A stretch of DNA of 64,000 nt from Sphingomonas sp. Leaf230. GTDB taxonomy: Bacteria > Pseudomonadota > Alphaproteobacteria > Sphingomonadales > Sphingomonadaceae. The notes beneath the pieces are model-generated. The model made no database searches. It saw only the letters and a program-made list of their open reading frames with translations, and was not told where the DNA came from. Both the position numbers and the translations under genes were made by a program. How positions within the stretch are numbered: position 1 is the stretch's first letter; each line of letters begins with the position of its first letter. Where the stretch lies: assembly GCF_001421745.1 (NCBI RefSeq), contig NZ_LMKW01000001.1:618174-682173 (forward strand), written 5' to 3'. Below, piece by piece: positions 55,764-64,000 of the stretch.

Positions 55764-55819
55764 CCAGCCGACCTATGGCTAAACTCATGGCCAAACCTGT
55801 ATCCCCCCTGGAGACGATG

Positions 55820-56320
55820 ATGCGTTTTTCGTCCGTTGCCCTTGCCGCCGCGCTGACCGTCGTATGCGTGTCGACGTCGCTTAGCGGGCAACGCCCCGAC
55901 GCCCAGATCGACGCCCGCTCGATGCAGTTGCTGGCGCAAGGGCGTTCGTTGATGACGGCCGGCAACCTCGACGGCGCGACGGATGTGCTCGAAACGTCTG
56001 TGGCGGTCGATCCGCGCAACCGTGCGGCGTTCCTGCTGCTGGCACGCGTCGCAGAAACGCGTGACCTGCCAGGCAAGGCGATCCGCCTGTACCGCGAGGC
56101 CCTGCTGCTGGAGCCGAACGACGTCGCCGCATTGAAGGGGCAGGGCGAGGCATTGGTCGCCAAGGGCGCCGTGGTCCGCGCGAAGGACAATCTCGTGAAG
56201 ATCCGTACGCTTTGTAAGGGTGTCTGCCCGGAAGCGACACAACTCGCGGCGGTGATCGCGAAAGGTCCGCCGATCGCGACGGCGCAGGTCGAGAAAACGC
56301 CGGTCGCCGCCAAAGACTAA
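55820..56320 (+). CDS. Exported tetratricopeptide repeat protein
   Basis: The 166-residue protein has a signal peptide (MRFSSVALAAALTVVCVSTS) and two or three TPR-like helical pairs (LAQGRSLMTAGNLDGATDVL, AAFLLLARVAETRDLPGKAI, then LEPNDVAALKGQGEALVAKG). Two cysteines (LCKGVCPEA) near the end may form a disulfide. Its role is unknown; TPRs mediate protein contacts. GGAGA lies five bases before the chosen ATG; ATGs at 55817 and 55775 are alternatives. It follows rsmB, probably in one transcript. Confidence 0.75.
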   Translation: MRFSSVALAAALTVVCVSTSLSGQRPDAQIDARSMQLLAQGRSLMTAGNLDGATDVLETSVAVDPRNRAAFLLLARVAETRDLPGKAIRLYREALLLEPNDVAALKGQGEALVAKGAVVRAKDNLVKIRTLCKGVCPEATQLAAVIAKGPPIATAQVEKTPVAAKD

Positions 56321-56324
56321 CAGG

Positions 56325-56435
56325 CCCCCCTCCCTGAAAGGGAGGGGTTGGGGGTGGGTAGCCCCGCTCGTGTCACTGCCGTCACCTCATACGGAAGCCG
56401 ACCCACCCCCGGCCCCTCCCTTTCAGGGAGGGGAG
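56325..56435. repeat. Family A inverted repeat between convergent genes
   Basis: CTCCCTGAAAGGGAG and CTCCCTTTCAGGGAG flank GGGGTTGGGGGTGGG and its mirror CCCACCCCCGGCCCC. It starts five bases after the TPR stop and ends four bases before the ksgA stop. Confidence 0.9.
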
Positions 56436-56439
56436 AAGA

Positions 56440-57270
56440 TCAGTGGGTCTCTCGAGCCAACGCAGTGAAGTCGGCAACCGAAAGCGTCTCCGCCCGCCGC
56501 GTGGCCTCAACCCCGATCCGCTCCAGCGCATCGAGCGCCCCCGGCACACCCTTGAGACTCTGCCGCAACATCTTCCGCCGCTGCCCGAACGCCGCGCCCG
56601 TCAGTCGCTCCAGAACCGCAAAGTTCACCCCCTCCGGCGCTTCGACCGGCGTGAGATGCACCACCGCAGACATAACCTTCGGCGGCGGCGTGAACGCCGA
56701 CCGGTGCACCGGCATCGCGATCCGAGCAGTCGAGCGCCACTGCGCCAGCACTGCGAGCCGCCCATAATGATCGTCATTGGTCTTCGCGACGATCCGCTCG
56801 GCGACTTCCTTCTGGAACATCAGCGTGCACGACTGCCACCACGGCAGCCACGACGTCGACAGCCACCCCACCAGCAGCGCCGTGCCGATATTATACGGCA
56901 GGTTCGACACGATGTGCGGCTTGCCCTCGAACAGCGCAGGCGCATCGACCTCCATCGCGTCGCCCTCGATGACCCGCAGCCGCCCCGGATACGCCTCGCC
57001 AAGCTCTGCCAAGGCCGGAATACACCGCCGATCGCGCTCGATTGCCGTAACCCGAGCCCCCGCCGCGAGCAGCGCCCGCGTCAGGCCACCCGGGCCAGGC
57101 CCCACTTCGAGCACCTCGGCATCCTGAAGGTCACCCGGCACCGCCGCGATCCGCTTGAGCAACTGCCCATCGAACAGAAAGTTCTGCCCAAGCGCCTTGC
57201 TCGCATTCAGCCCATAGCGCGCGATCACCTCGCGCAGCGGGGGAAGCTCCGTCACTGCAGCCTCGCTCAC
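56440..57270 (-). CDS. rsmA: 16S rRNA (adenine-1518,1519-N6)-dimethyltransferase
   Basis: The 276-residue enzyme (KsgA) dimethylates A1518 and A1519 of 16S r[23 protein letters not shown] starts the catalytic domain, [17 protein letters not shown] is the SAM motif, [17 protein letters not shown] holds the catalytic NLPY, and [14 protein letters not shown] lies in the C-terminal domain. The GTG start overlaps the pdxA stop (GTGA). It is last in lptD-surA-pdxA-rsmA, an order conserved from E. coli. Confidence 0.95.
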   Translation of the reverse strand: MSEAAVTELPPLREVIARYGLNASKALGQNFLFDGQLLKRIAAVPGDLQDAEVLEVGPGPGGLTRALLAAGARVTAIERDRRCIPALAELGEAYPGRLRVIEGDAMEVDAPALFEGKPHIVSNLPYNIGTALLVGWLSTSWLPWWQSCTLMFQKEVAERIVAKTNDDHYGRLAVLAQWRSTARIAMPVHRSAFTPPPKVMSAVVHLTPVEAPEGVNFAVLERLTGAAFGQRRKMLRQSLKGVPGALDALERIGVEATRRAETLSVADFTALARETH

Positions 57271-58274
57271 GACTGGGCAGCGGTCTGCGCGCGCCGGTCC
57301 GTCGCTTCACCGGCCATCGCGATCGCCGCGATCATCGCACCGGGCTCGGCCAGATTCTTGCCCGCGATCGCGAACGCCGTGCCATGATCGGGCGAGGTCC
57401 GCACGATCGGCAGGCCCAGCGTCATGTTCACGCCCTCGTCGAAATGGATCGTCTTCAACGGCACCAGCGCCTGATCGTGATAGCAACACATCACGACATC
57501 GTAGGTCGCCCGCGCCCGCGGATGGAACATCGTGTCCGCGGCAAACGGCCCGGTCGCATCGATGCCTTCTTCGCGCAGTATCGCGATCGCCGGCGCGATG
57601 ATCTCGATTTCCTCGCGGCCAAGCGCACCCTGCTCACCGGCATGCGGATTGAAACCGGCAAAGGCGAGCCGCGGGTTCTCGATCCCGAAGTTCCGCAGCA
57701 GACCGCGGGCAGTCGCGCGAGCCTTGGCGACGATCAGGTCGACCGTGAGCAAAGCCGAAACGTCCTTCAACGGCACGTGAGTCGTGATCGGCACCACCTT
57801 CAGCGACGGTCCCGCGAGCATCATCACAGCATTATCGCCCGCAACCCCGTAGCGCTCGGCTACGAACTCGGTCTGCCCCGGATGCGTGAAGCCGATCGCG
57901 TACAGCTGCGACTTCGATACGGGCCCGGTCACCAGCGCGCGCGCCGCGCCGGTACGAACGAGACCGACCGCCAGCTCAAGCGAATGCAGTGCACAGCGCG
58001 CGCCGTCCGCATCGGGCTCACCCGGTACGATTGCGCCCGCATCTCCCACGGTCAGCACCGGCAATGCTTCGCCAAACACCGCTGCCGCCGCGCTTAGATC
58101 CGCAATCCGTGCGATCGGGCCGGCCCAGACCCGCTCGATTGCCCGCGCATCGCCGACCGCGACGAACGGCGGCAAGGCGTGCGTCTCGCGCGCATCCCAA
58201 GCCTTGGCGATGATCTCGGGCCCGATCCCGGCAGGATCGCCCATCGATACCGCCAGCGGCGAGATGCGGCTCAC
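57267..58274 (-). CDS. pdxA: 4-hydroxythreonine-4-phosphate dehydrogenase
   Basis: The 335-residue enzyme of pyridoxal phosphate synthesis oxidises 4-phosphohydroxy-threonine. It starts [20 protein letters not shown], a PdxA signature, followed by [38 protein letters not shown] (metal His) and [20 protein letters not shown]. The GTG at 58274 begins eight bases after the surA stop; a longer ATG start at 58304 would overlap surA and adds non-conserved residues. Confidence 0.95.
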   Translation of the reverse strand: MSRISPLAVSMGDPAGIGPEIIAKAWDARETHALPPFVAVGDARAIERVWAGPIARIADLSAAAAVFGEALPVLTVGDAGAIVPGEPDADGARCALHSLELAVGLVRTGAARALVTGPVSKSQLYAIGFTHPGQTEFVAERYGVAGDNAVMMLAGPSLKVVPITTHVPLKDVSALLTVDLIVAKARATARGLLRNFGIENPRLAFAGFNPHAGEQGALGREEIEIIAPAIAILREEGIDATGPFAADTMFHPRARATYDVVMCCYHDQALVPLKTIHFDEGVNMTLGLPIVRTSPDHGTAFAIAGKNLAEPGAMIAAIAMAGEATDRRAQTAAQS

Positions 58275-58281
58275 GATCCAA

Positions 58282-59772
58282 TCACCGATATTCGACCACG
58301 GCATCGCGCCGCAGATCGCGCAGCTTCTGCTGGGCGCGCAGATTGACGCGCTGCTGCTCGAGCTGACCCTGGATCTGCTCCGAGTTCGGCACCGAACCGC
58401 CCGCCGCCTCGTCGCGACCGCACAGCACCAGCGCGCGAACGCCCTGTTCCGCCGACCCGAACGGCGGACTCGACTCGCCGACCTGGAGCTTCAGCATCAC
58501 TTCCTGGAGCTGCGGCGGCAGGTCGCGGATCCGGACGGTGTCGTTGTCGACCACGTCCGCACCGATCCCGGCAGCAACCTTCTCGACGGTACCACAGCCA
58601 CGCAATTCCTGCGTGGCCTTGGCAAACGCCTGCGCACGCGCGGAGGCCTGTGCCTGGTTGGTGTTCGGCGGGAAACGCAACGTCAGCTGCTTCAGGCTGA
58701 GCTTCGCATCACGCGGATCGGCCGTCAGCACCTGCCGTTTGTCGGTCAGGTACAGGATCGAATAGCCGCCGGAGACCTCGATAGGTCCAGCCACCTGGCC
58801 GACCTGCATCGTCGTAGCCGCCTCAGCCAACTGCCCCGGCAAAGTCGCCGCTCGGATCCAGCCAAGATCGCCACCGACCGCGCGCGTCGACGCCTCGGAG
58901 AACTGCCGCGCGTAATATTCGAACGGCTGCGCGCCCTTCTGGATCTCCTGCAGGATCTGCTTGGCGTTCGCATAGACCTGCTGGCTGTTCGCCGGGGTCG
59001 CCGCGAGATAGATTTCCTTGAGGTTGAACTCGTCGGTGCCCTTGGCCGCCTGGAGACGATCGATGATCGACTTCACCTCTTCGTCGCCGACGTTGACGAA
59101 CGGCTCGACGCGGCGACGCAGATAACGCTGCCAGGCGAGCTCACCCTCGATCTGGCGCTTCAGCGACCGCTCGGACGATCCCGATTCGCGCAGATAGGCG
59201 CGCATCGCGACCGGCGTACGATTGAAGCGCTTCGATACGCCGTCATAGCTCTGCGTCAGCTCGGCAGGGGTAATCGTGATGTCGGCGGTCTTCGCTTCCT
59301 GGATCTGGAGCGTCTCGTCGATCAACTGGCGCAGGACCTGCAGCTTCAGCCGCTCGCGATCTTCGGGCGACAGCTTCGCCTCGTTCGCCATTGCCACTAG
59401 GGCGACGCGCTGGTCGACGTCGGTGCCGGTGATGACCGTGTCGTTGACGATCGCGGTCGGCTTGCGGACGTTGGGGTCGACCTTGCCGAAGATCTGTAGA
59501 TTGGTCGGGATATCGAGACCGGTATTGTCCGGCACGCTCTGGTCCTGGACGGTCTGCCCCGGAGCCGAGGGCGCTGGCTGGGCCTGGGCCGGCTGGGCCT
59601 GAACCGGCTGGGTCGGCGCAGGTCGCGCGCCGCGCTTGCCCTGCGCGGCCTTGGGAGGCACCGCCTGGGCGATCGCGCCCGCCGCCAGCGCAGCCAGGAC
59701 CACAGAACCGATCACACGGCCGCCACGCGCCGCCAGTCGAACATCATGCTTCAAGTGTCGGTATCCCATCAT
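58282..59772 (-). CDS. surA: Periplasmic chaperone / peptidylprolyl isomerase SurA
   Basis: The 496-residue exported protein folds outer membrane proteins. A signal peptide (IGSVVLAALAAGAIAQAVPP) and a Pro/Gln/Ala-rich linker (PTQPVQAQPAQAQPAPSAP) precede the N-terminal chaperone region (VNDTVITGTDVDQRVALVAM, LKLQVLRQLIDETLQIQEAK). A parvulin domain follows (QFSEASTRAVGGDLGWIRAA, PIEVSGGYSILYLTDKRQ). A second, degenerate isomerase-like segment follows with Cys in ELRGCGTVE. It is downstream of lptD, one of its main clients. Start codons at 59772 and 59769 are both ATG. Confidence 0.93.
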   Translation of the reverse strand: MMGYRHLKHDVRLAARGGRVIGSVVLAALAAGAIAQAVPPKAAQGKRGARPAPTQPVQAQPAQAQPAPSAPGQTVQDQSVPDNTGLDIPTNLQIFGKVDPNVRKPTAIVNDTVITGTDVDQRVALVAMANEAKLSPEDRERLKLQVLRQLIDETLQIQEAKTADITITPAELTQSYDGVSKRFNRTPVAMRAYLRESGSSERSLKRQIEGELAWQRYLRRRVEPFVNVGDEEVKSIIDRLQAAKGTDEFNLKEIYLAATPANSQQVYANAKQILQEIQKGAQPFEYYARQFSEASTRAVGGDLGWIRAATLPGQLAEAATTMQVGQVAGPIEVSGGYSILYLTDKRQVLTADPRDAKLSLKQLTLRFPPNTNQAQASARAQAFAKATQELRGCGTVEKVAAGIGADVVDNDTVRIRDLPPQLQEVMLKLQVGESSPPFGSAEQGVRALVLCGRDEAAGGSVPNSEQIQGQLEQQRVNLRAQQKLRDLRRDAVVEYR

Positions 59773-59851
59773 CGCACGCCGTAATCCGCACCGTCATTGC
59801 CATGGCGGCGCATATCCGGCGACGTTTGCCTCAAAGTAGCTGAACGCGGGC

Positions 59852-62164
59852 TTAGCGGCCGAGGTTGGTGAAGGCCAGCGTCAACAGGAAGCTGTTGCCC
59901 TTACGCGCGTCGCCGGTGTCGTTGTACGTCCGCCGCCACGTTCCGCCGAGACGCAGGCAGTCGTCCTCATACTGCACGCCCAGCCGGTGGCGGATCGGCG
60001 TGAAGCCATCGCTGCGGGACAGAGGATCTTCCGATGCGTTGGTCAGATCGACCACGCCCGAACCGAACGCCGACCAGAACCGCGCGAACTGCACTCGGCC
60101 TGCAACGCGGACTTCCTCGCGATCGCGCAGATCCTCGATCGAGGCATCGATGTTGCGGTTGAGCTTGAGATACCCGACCAGCACATAGGTCGCGCGCGAG
60201 CCGATCGTGGCGTCGAGCTCGTTGCGGCGGATCGCGAAGCCATCCTTGTCGAGCCGGTAGCGATGGACGATCGAGACGAAATCGCGGAACCGGAGTTCGC
60301 TGCGCCCGACGATGTCGGAGAATCGATCGCTGAGCCCGGTACCGTCGGGCAGGATCGTCGGCCGCTTGTCGACACGATAGCTCTGGCCGACGTTGGTGGT
60401 GAACGCGATTCCCGGTAAATCGAGCGCCCATTCGCCACCATAGGTGACACGCGACGAATCCTCGAACCGATCATAGCCGGCGAACCGGTTAAGCGAGAAC
60501 AGGTTGGTGTCGTCCAGGTCGACGGCGCGCGAATCCTCGTTCGGCAACGAAAGATTGGCGACCTTCGGTGCCGCGACGAACTGCACCTGCGGCGTAAAAC
60601 GCTGCGTACCGCCCAGGAACGTGCCGATGAACGGCCACTTCACGTCGACCGCAGCCGCACCGATGGCGCGCTGGCGGAAGCCGCCGAACCCGCGATAGGT
60701 CGGATTGATCGTCGCATCGATCTCGTTGCTATTGTACAGGTCGCCCCGCGCGAACGCGGTGAAGGTGACCTCCTGACCCCAGTTCGTGAAGCGGCGCAAA
60801 TCCCATTGCAGGCTCGCGAACGCGCGCTGCGTGTCCTGGCCATCGGTGCGGGTCAGCGCGACCGTGTTCAGCTGGAGCTGGAACCGGCCACCGACGAGGC
60901 CATCGTCGAACCGCTTGCGATAATCGATCTCGGGCAGCGCGATCGGCTGTTGCCCCTGGCTGTCCGCCACGCGCAGGGTCTGTGCGTACCAGCCGCTCAG
61001 CGAGAAATAGCTGCTGTCGTCGATCCGCTCCAGGCTCGCGGTGGTGCGCAACCGGTCGTCGCGCGAAATGTCGTAGCGGCGCAGGAACGTGCGGTCGGTC
61101 GTCAGGCGCAGCGACCCGCTCGTGGTCCAGTTCGGCGTCAGCTGATAGCGCGCCATCCCGTCGATATAGCCGCGGAACGCCATGCTGGTGTCGGTCGGGG
61201 TGGCGGTCGTCAGGTCGTCACTGCGCCGGCTTTCGGTCGCGTAGGCGCGTACCTTGAACGCGCCCTTCGAGTTGAGTGCGGAATAATCGACCTGCGCCAT
61301 CGGCAGCACGCTGCTGTAGATGTGCGGCGTGATGACCAGCCCCTGGTTCGGTGCGAGCTTCCAGTAATAGGGGACGCTGACTTCGACGCCGTTGACGCGG
61401 CTATACCCGCCATTCGGCGAAAGCAGGCCACTGTCGCTGCCGCCACCGACCGGGTTCGAGAATTCGGGAAGCGGCAGGCTGGGCAGGCCAAACAGGTGCA
61501 GCCGGGCACCCTTGTAGAAGATGCGCTTCCGCTCGGGGCGATAGGTGACGCGGACCGCGGTGATCTTCCACGTCGGCTCCTTGGGACAACCGGCGGTGTT
61601 GGTGACGCTGCACGGCGTGTAGGCGGCGGTCTTCAAATTGACCGTGCCGTCGGCGTCGCGCGTGCCCTGCTTCGCCGCAAGCCGTCCGCCCTGTTCGAGC
61701 ACGACGAGCATGTTGTCGACCACGCCGTCCTTCAGCGAATCGGTCAGGTTGATCTCGTCGCCATACGCGATGTCGCCTTCGGGATTGGTGACGGCGATGT
61801 TGCCGGTCGCGACGACCTTCCCGGTCTTGCGGTTCCACACGACCTTGTCGGCGCGCAACCGGCTGCCCTGGCGGAACATACGGACTTCACCCGTCGCGGT
61901 GACGATATCGGTGTTGGTGTTGTATTCCAGCGCGGTCGAGCTGAACTGTACCTGGTCGTCGGCCGGCGTCGTGGTCGACGCATTGGCGACGGGCGGGTCC
62001 TGCACCGGGGGCGCGACCGGGCGGTTCTGGAAGTCCTGGGCCTGGGCAGGCGCAGCCGCGATCCCGGTCGCCAACGCGAGCGAAAGGGCGCAACCCGTCA
62101 AAAGGTCGATACGCAACACGATCCGAACCAACCCCTTTGGCACTCGGCAGCCGTTTGCCGCCAT
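59852..62164 (-). CDS. lptD: LPS-assembly protein LptD
   Basis: The 770-residue outer membrane protein inserts lipopolysaccharide into the outer leaflet. A signal peptide (ALSLALATGIAAAPAQAQ) is followed by an OstA/LptA-like jellyroll (ALEYNTNTDIVTATGEVRMF, MLVVLEQGGRLAAK) and a large C-terminal barrel (RGYIDGMARYQLTPNWTTSG onward to LAFTNLGR). Cysteines PCSVTNTAGCP and EDDCLRLGG are placed like the E. coli LptD disulfide pairs. The start at 62164 gives a long n-region; a shorter start closer to the hydrophobic core is possible. It leads lptD-surA-pdxA-rsmA. Confidence 0.94.
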   Translation of the reverse strand: MAANGCRVPKGLVRIVLRIDLLTGCALSLALATGIAAAPAQAQDFQNRPVAPPVQDPPVANASTTTPADDQVQFSSTALEYNTNTDIVTATGEVRMFRQGSRLRADKVVWNRKTGKVVATGNIAVTNPEGDIAYGDEINLTDSLKDGVVDNMLVVLEQGGRLAAKQGTRDADGTVNLKTAAYTPCSVTNTAGCPKEPTWKITAVRVTYRPERKRIFYKGARLHLFGLPSLPLPEFSNPVGGGSDSGLLSPNGGYSRVNGVEVSVPYYWKLAPNQGLVITPHIYSSVLPMAQVDYSALNSKGAFKVRAYATESRRSDDLTTATPTDTSMAFRGYIDGMARYQLTPNWTTSGSLRLTTDRTFLRRYDISRDDRLRTTASLERIDDSSYFSLSGWYAQTLRVADSQGQQPIALPEIDYRKRFDDGLVGGRFQLQLNTVALTRTDGQDTQRAFASLQWDLRRFTNWGQEVTFTAFARGDLYNSNEIDATINPTYRGFGGFRQRAIGAAAVDVKWPFIGTFLGGTQRFTPQVQFVAAPKVANLSLPNEDSRAVDLDDTNLFSLNRFAGYDRFEDSSRVTYGGEWALDLPGIAFTTNVGQSYRVDKRPTILPDGTGLSDRFSDIVGRSELRFRDFVSIVHRYRLDKDGFAIRRNELDATIGSRATYVLVGYLKLNRNIDASIEDLRDREEVRVAGRVQFARFWSAFGSGVVDLTNASEDPLSRSDGFTPIRHRLGVQYEDDCLRLGGTWRRTYNDTGDARKGNSFLLTLAFTNLGR

Positions 62165-62232
62165 ATCGCTCGCCTATCGCATCACCGGCGCTTCCCTGCA
62201 ATCGCCGTGAGATGACACGCCGCCACCTTGCT

Positions 62233-62261
62233 TTGCCGTACCCGCGGCATCAACTTATGGG
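62233..62261 (+). promoter_or_regulatory. Possible pepA promoter
   Basis: TTGCCG (62233-62238) and TATGGG (62256-62261) are 17 bases apart, about 40 bases before the pepA start, in the 135-base divergent gap to lptD. The -10 is a moderate match. Confidence 0.4.
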
Positions 62262-62299
62262 GTACGCACATCCGTTCAAAAGCTTCCCGAGGTTTCTTC

Positions 62300-63775
62300 A
62301 TGCAGATCGTCTTCGCCCCGACCGTTCCGGCCAACGCCCCGATCCTCGCCGTCCCCGTCGCGAAGGACGGCTTGGCGCAGATCAAGTGGAGCGCGATCGG
62401 CGGCGATGGCGAGGCAGTGGCGACCAGCGCAGCGACTGCGGCACGCTTTGCGGGTGAAGCAGGGGCGGTCGTTGAGCTGTTCGTGCCGGTCGACGGCGCG
62501 GTTCGGCAGGTCCTGCTCGTCGGAGTCGGCGCCGGCGAGATCGCTGATTGGGAAAAGGCCGGCGGTGCGATCACCGCGCGCCTGCTGACCTCGGGCGCGA
62601 CGTCGGTCATCGCCGACCTGTCGGCCGGCGCCACGCCGACGCCTAAGGCCGCCGCGCACTTCGCCGCTGCCGCCGCTCAGCGCGCATGGCGCTACGACAC
62701 GTACCGCACCAAGCTCGCCGAGAAGTCTAAGCCGACGCTGACCGAGATCACCATCGCCGGCGCGCCCGAAGGCACCGACGCTGCTTGGGCCGAGCAGGCG
62801 GCCGTCACCAGTGGTCTCGACCTGACCCGCTGGCTGGTCACCTCGCCGCCGAACGTCGTCTACCCTGAGAGCTTCGTCGAGAAGGTGACGAAGGACGTCG
62901 AGGGTCTCGGGCTCGAGATCACCGTGCTCGACGAGGCACAAATGACCGAGCTCGGCATGGGCTCGCTGCTCGGCGTCAGCCAGGGTTCGCGCCGTGAAGC
63001 CCGCATCCTCGCGCTCAAGTGGAGCGGGGCAGGGGCCGACGCGCCGACGCTCGCGTTCGTCGGCAAGGGCGTGACGTTCGATTCGGGCGGCATCTCGATC
63101 AAGCCTGGCGCGGGCATGGAAGACATGAAGTGGGATATGGGCGGGGCAGGCGCCGTCGCCGGCGCGATGAAGGCGCTGGCGAGCCGCAAGGCGAAGGCGA
63201 ACGTCGTCGGCGTTATGGGCCTGGTCGAGAACATGCCCGACGGCGCTGCGCTGCGTCCGAGCGACGTCATCACCTCGATGTCGGGCCAGACGATCGAAGT
63301 GCTCAACACCGACGCCGAGGGTCGTCTCGTGCTGTGCGATTGCGTCACCTGGGTACAGCAGGCGCACAAGCCGACCACGATCGTCGATCTCGCCACGCTC
63401 ACGGGTGCGATGATCGTCGCGCTCGGCACCGAGAATGGCGGCATCTTCGCGAACGACGACGCACTCGCCGACCAGCTGATCGCGGCGGGCAAGACCACCG
63501 GCGACACGCTCTGGCGCTTTCCGCTGTCGCCCGCGTACGACAAGCTGATCGACTCGCCGATCGCCGACATGAAGAATGTCGGCCCCCGCGGCGCCGGCTC
63601 GATCACCGCCGCACAGTTCATCAAGCGCTTCGTCGACGAAGGCGTGAAGTGGGCGCATCTCGACATCGCCGGGATGGTCTGGTCGGACAAGCCGGGGACG
63701 AACCACGACAAGGGCGCAACCGGCTACGGCGTCCGCCTGCTCGACCAGTTCGTAGCGGACAACTTCGAGGTCTGA
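62300..63775 (+). CDS. pepA: Leucyl aminopeptidase
   Basis: The 491-residue metalloenzyme belongs to M17. It begins MQIVFAPTVPANAPILAVPV. The C-terminal catalytic half has VGKGVTFDSGGISIKPGAGM with metal Asp and Lys, GLVENMPDGAALRPSDVITS, and the signature NTDAEGRLVLCD with the Asp-Glu pair. It releases N-terminal residues from peptides. GAGG about nine bases before the ATG supports the start; an upstream ATG at 62258 is less likely. It is followed by a repeat and holC, as in the pepA-holC pair of other Proteobacteria. Confidence 0.94.
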   Translation: MQIVFAPTVPANAPILAVPVAKDGLAQIKWSAIGGDGEAVATSAATAARFAGEAGAVVELFVPVDGAVRQVLLVGVGAGEIADWEKAGGAITARLLTSGATSVIADLSAGATPTPKAAAHFAAAAAQRAWRYDTYRTKLAEKSKPTLTEITIAGAPEGTDAAWAEQAAVTSGLDLTRWLVTSPPNVVYPESFVEKVTKDVEGLGLEITVLDEAQMTELGMGSLLGVSQGSRREARILALKWSGAGADAPTLAFVGKGVTFDSGGISIKPGAGMEDMKWDMGGAGAVAGAMKALASRKAKANVVGVMGLVENMPDGAALRPSDVITSMSGQTIEVLNTDAEGRLVLCDCVTWVQQAHKPTTIVDLATLTGAMIVALGTENGGIFANDDALADQLIAAGKTTGDTLWRFPLSPAYDKLIDSPIADMKNVGPRGAGSITAAQFIKRFVDEGVKWAHLDIAGMVWSDKPGTNHDKGATGYGVRLLDQFVADNFEV

Positions 63776-63784
63776 GGCCATGAA

Positions 63785-63886
63785 TTCCCCTCCCGCTTGC
63801 GGGAGGGGTTAGGGGAGGGGCTAACCGCGAGCGGTATCGAGCGAGGCAAAGCCCTCCCCCGGCCCCTCCCGCAAGCGGAAGGGGAG
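63785..63886. repeat. Family A inverted repeat between pepA and holC
   Basis: CCTCCCGCTTGCGGGAGG on the left and CCTCCCGCAAGCGGAAGG on the right enclose GGGGTTAGGGGAGGGG and the mirror CCCTCCCCCGGCCCC. It begins nine bases after the pepA stop and its last bases GGGGAG stand five bases before the holC start. Confidence 0.9.
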
Positions 63887-63891
63887 TAAGT

Positions 63892-64000
63892 ATGCAGGTC
63901 GATTTCTACCACCTAACCAGCCCCCTCGACCGCGTCCTCCCACGCATCGCCGAGCGCGTCGTCCAAACCGGCGGCCGCCTACTGATCGTCGCCGAACCCG
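63892..64000 (+). CDS. holC: DNA polymerase III chi subunit (5-prime part, runs off window)
   Basis: Only the first 36 residues are visible: MQVDFYHLTSPLDRVLPRIA, then ERVVQTGGRLLIVAEP. The opening MQVDFYHL and the ERVxxxGGRLLIV pattern match the chi subunit, which joins the clamp loader to single-strand DNA-binding protein. Position after pepA agrees with the common pepA-holC order. The GGGGAG Shine-Dalgarno belongs to the end of the upstream repeat. Confidence 0.85.
   Translation, partial: MQVDFYHLTSPLDRVLPRIAERVVQTGGRLLIVAEP

Noticed and set aside
54905..55773. Shifted plus-strand frame across rsmB continuing into the TPR gene
   Set aside because: The Arg/Pro-rich translation is a +1 shadow of rsmB; the TPR protein starts with its own signal peptide near 55820.

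Overview
This window is 64 kb of a high-G+C alphaproteobacterial chromosome, most likely a Sphingomonas or close sphingomonad. The reasons are: the pckA / chvI-chvG-hprK-rapZ-PTS IIA-HPr arrangement typical of Alphaproteobacteria; a pyruvate dehydrogenase E1-beta with a fused N-terminal lipoyl domain; dense four-base start/stop overlaps (ATGA, GTGA) with frequent GTG starts; and many short intergenic palindromes of the type common in sphingomonads. The organism call is an inference from gene content; no rRNA or tRNA gene was recognised. Most of the window is core chromosome. No phage, insertion sequence, CRISPR array or obvious island was seen.

Layout: 0-3.4 kb holds a cNMP-binding/thioredoxin-reductase-like fusion coupled to a UBP zinc finger, then a periplasmic cyclophilin. 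3.4-12.9 kb is a late-stage cobalamin block: cobO (divergent from a COG2509 flavoprotein), a cobalamin riboswitch leading DUF1636-cobT-cobC-cobS, and cobQ-cbiB-cobD facing back toward cobS, with cobU divergent. It covers adenosylation, side-chain attachment and nucleotide-loop assembly, but contains no corrin-ring genes. 13-25 kb carries a Crp/Fnr regulator, astA with an M20 hydrolase, a DUF481 barrel, rppH, an HDAC-like deacetylase, a photolyase, a CFA synthase, an SDR, purF and hisI. 25-31 kb has a MerR regulator with an acyl-CoA dehydrogenase, and an MFS-cysK-SleB hydrolase unit.

31-38 kb holds pdhA-pdhB, then an opposing lower-G+C trio of TadE/TadG-like secreted or pilus-associated proteins, one with a von Willebrand A domain. 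38-44 kb has trmFO, DUF488, a SulP transporter, an L,D-transpeptidase with a lipoprotein, and an rRNA methyltransferase. 44.8-51 kb is the signalling block HPr / EIIA / RapZ / HPrK / ChvG / ChvI with pckA divergent. 51-64 kb holds nfeD with an SPFH protein, guaB, rsmB, a TPR protein, the conserved lptD-surA-pdxA-ksgA operon, and pepA-holC (holC runs off the end).

The most distinctive non-coding feature is two families of intergenic inverted repeats, 17 elements in all. Family A elements of about 110 bp follow stop codons closely, and six of the eight carry a four-run G tract on each strand, so each could form either a long hairpin or G-quadruplexes. Some repeats have been recruited into gene function: one encodes the last residues and stop of nfeD, and another supplies the Shine-Dalgarno of holC.
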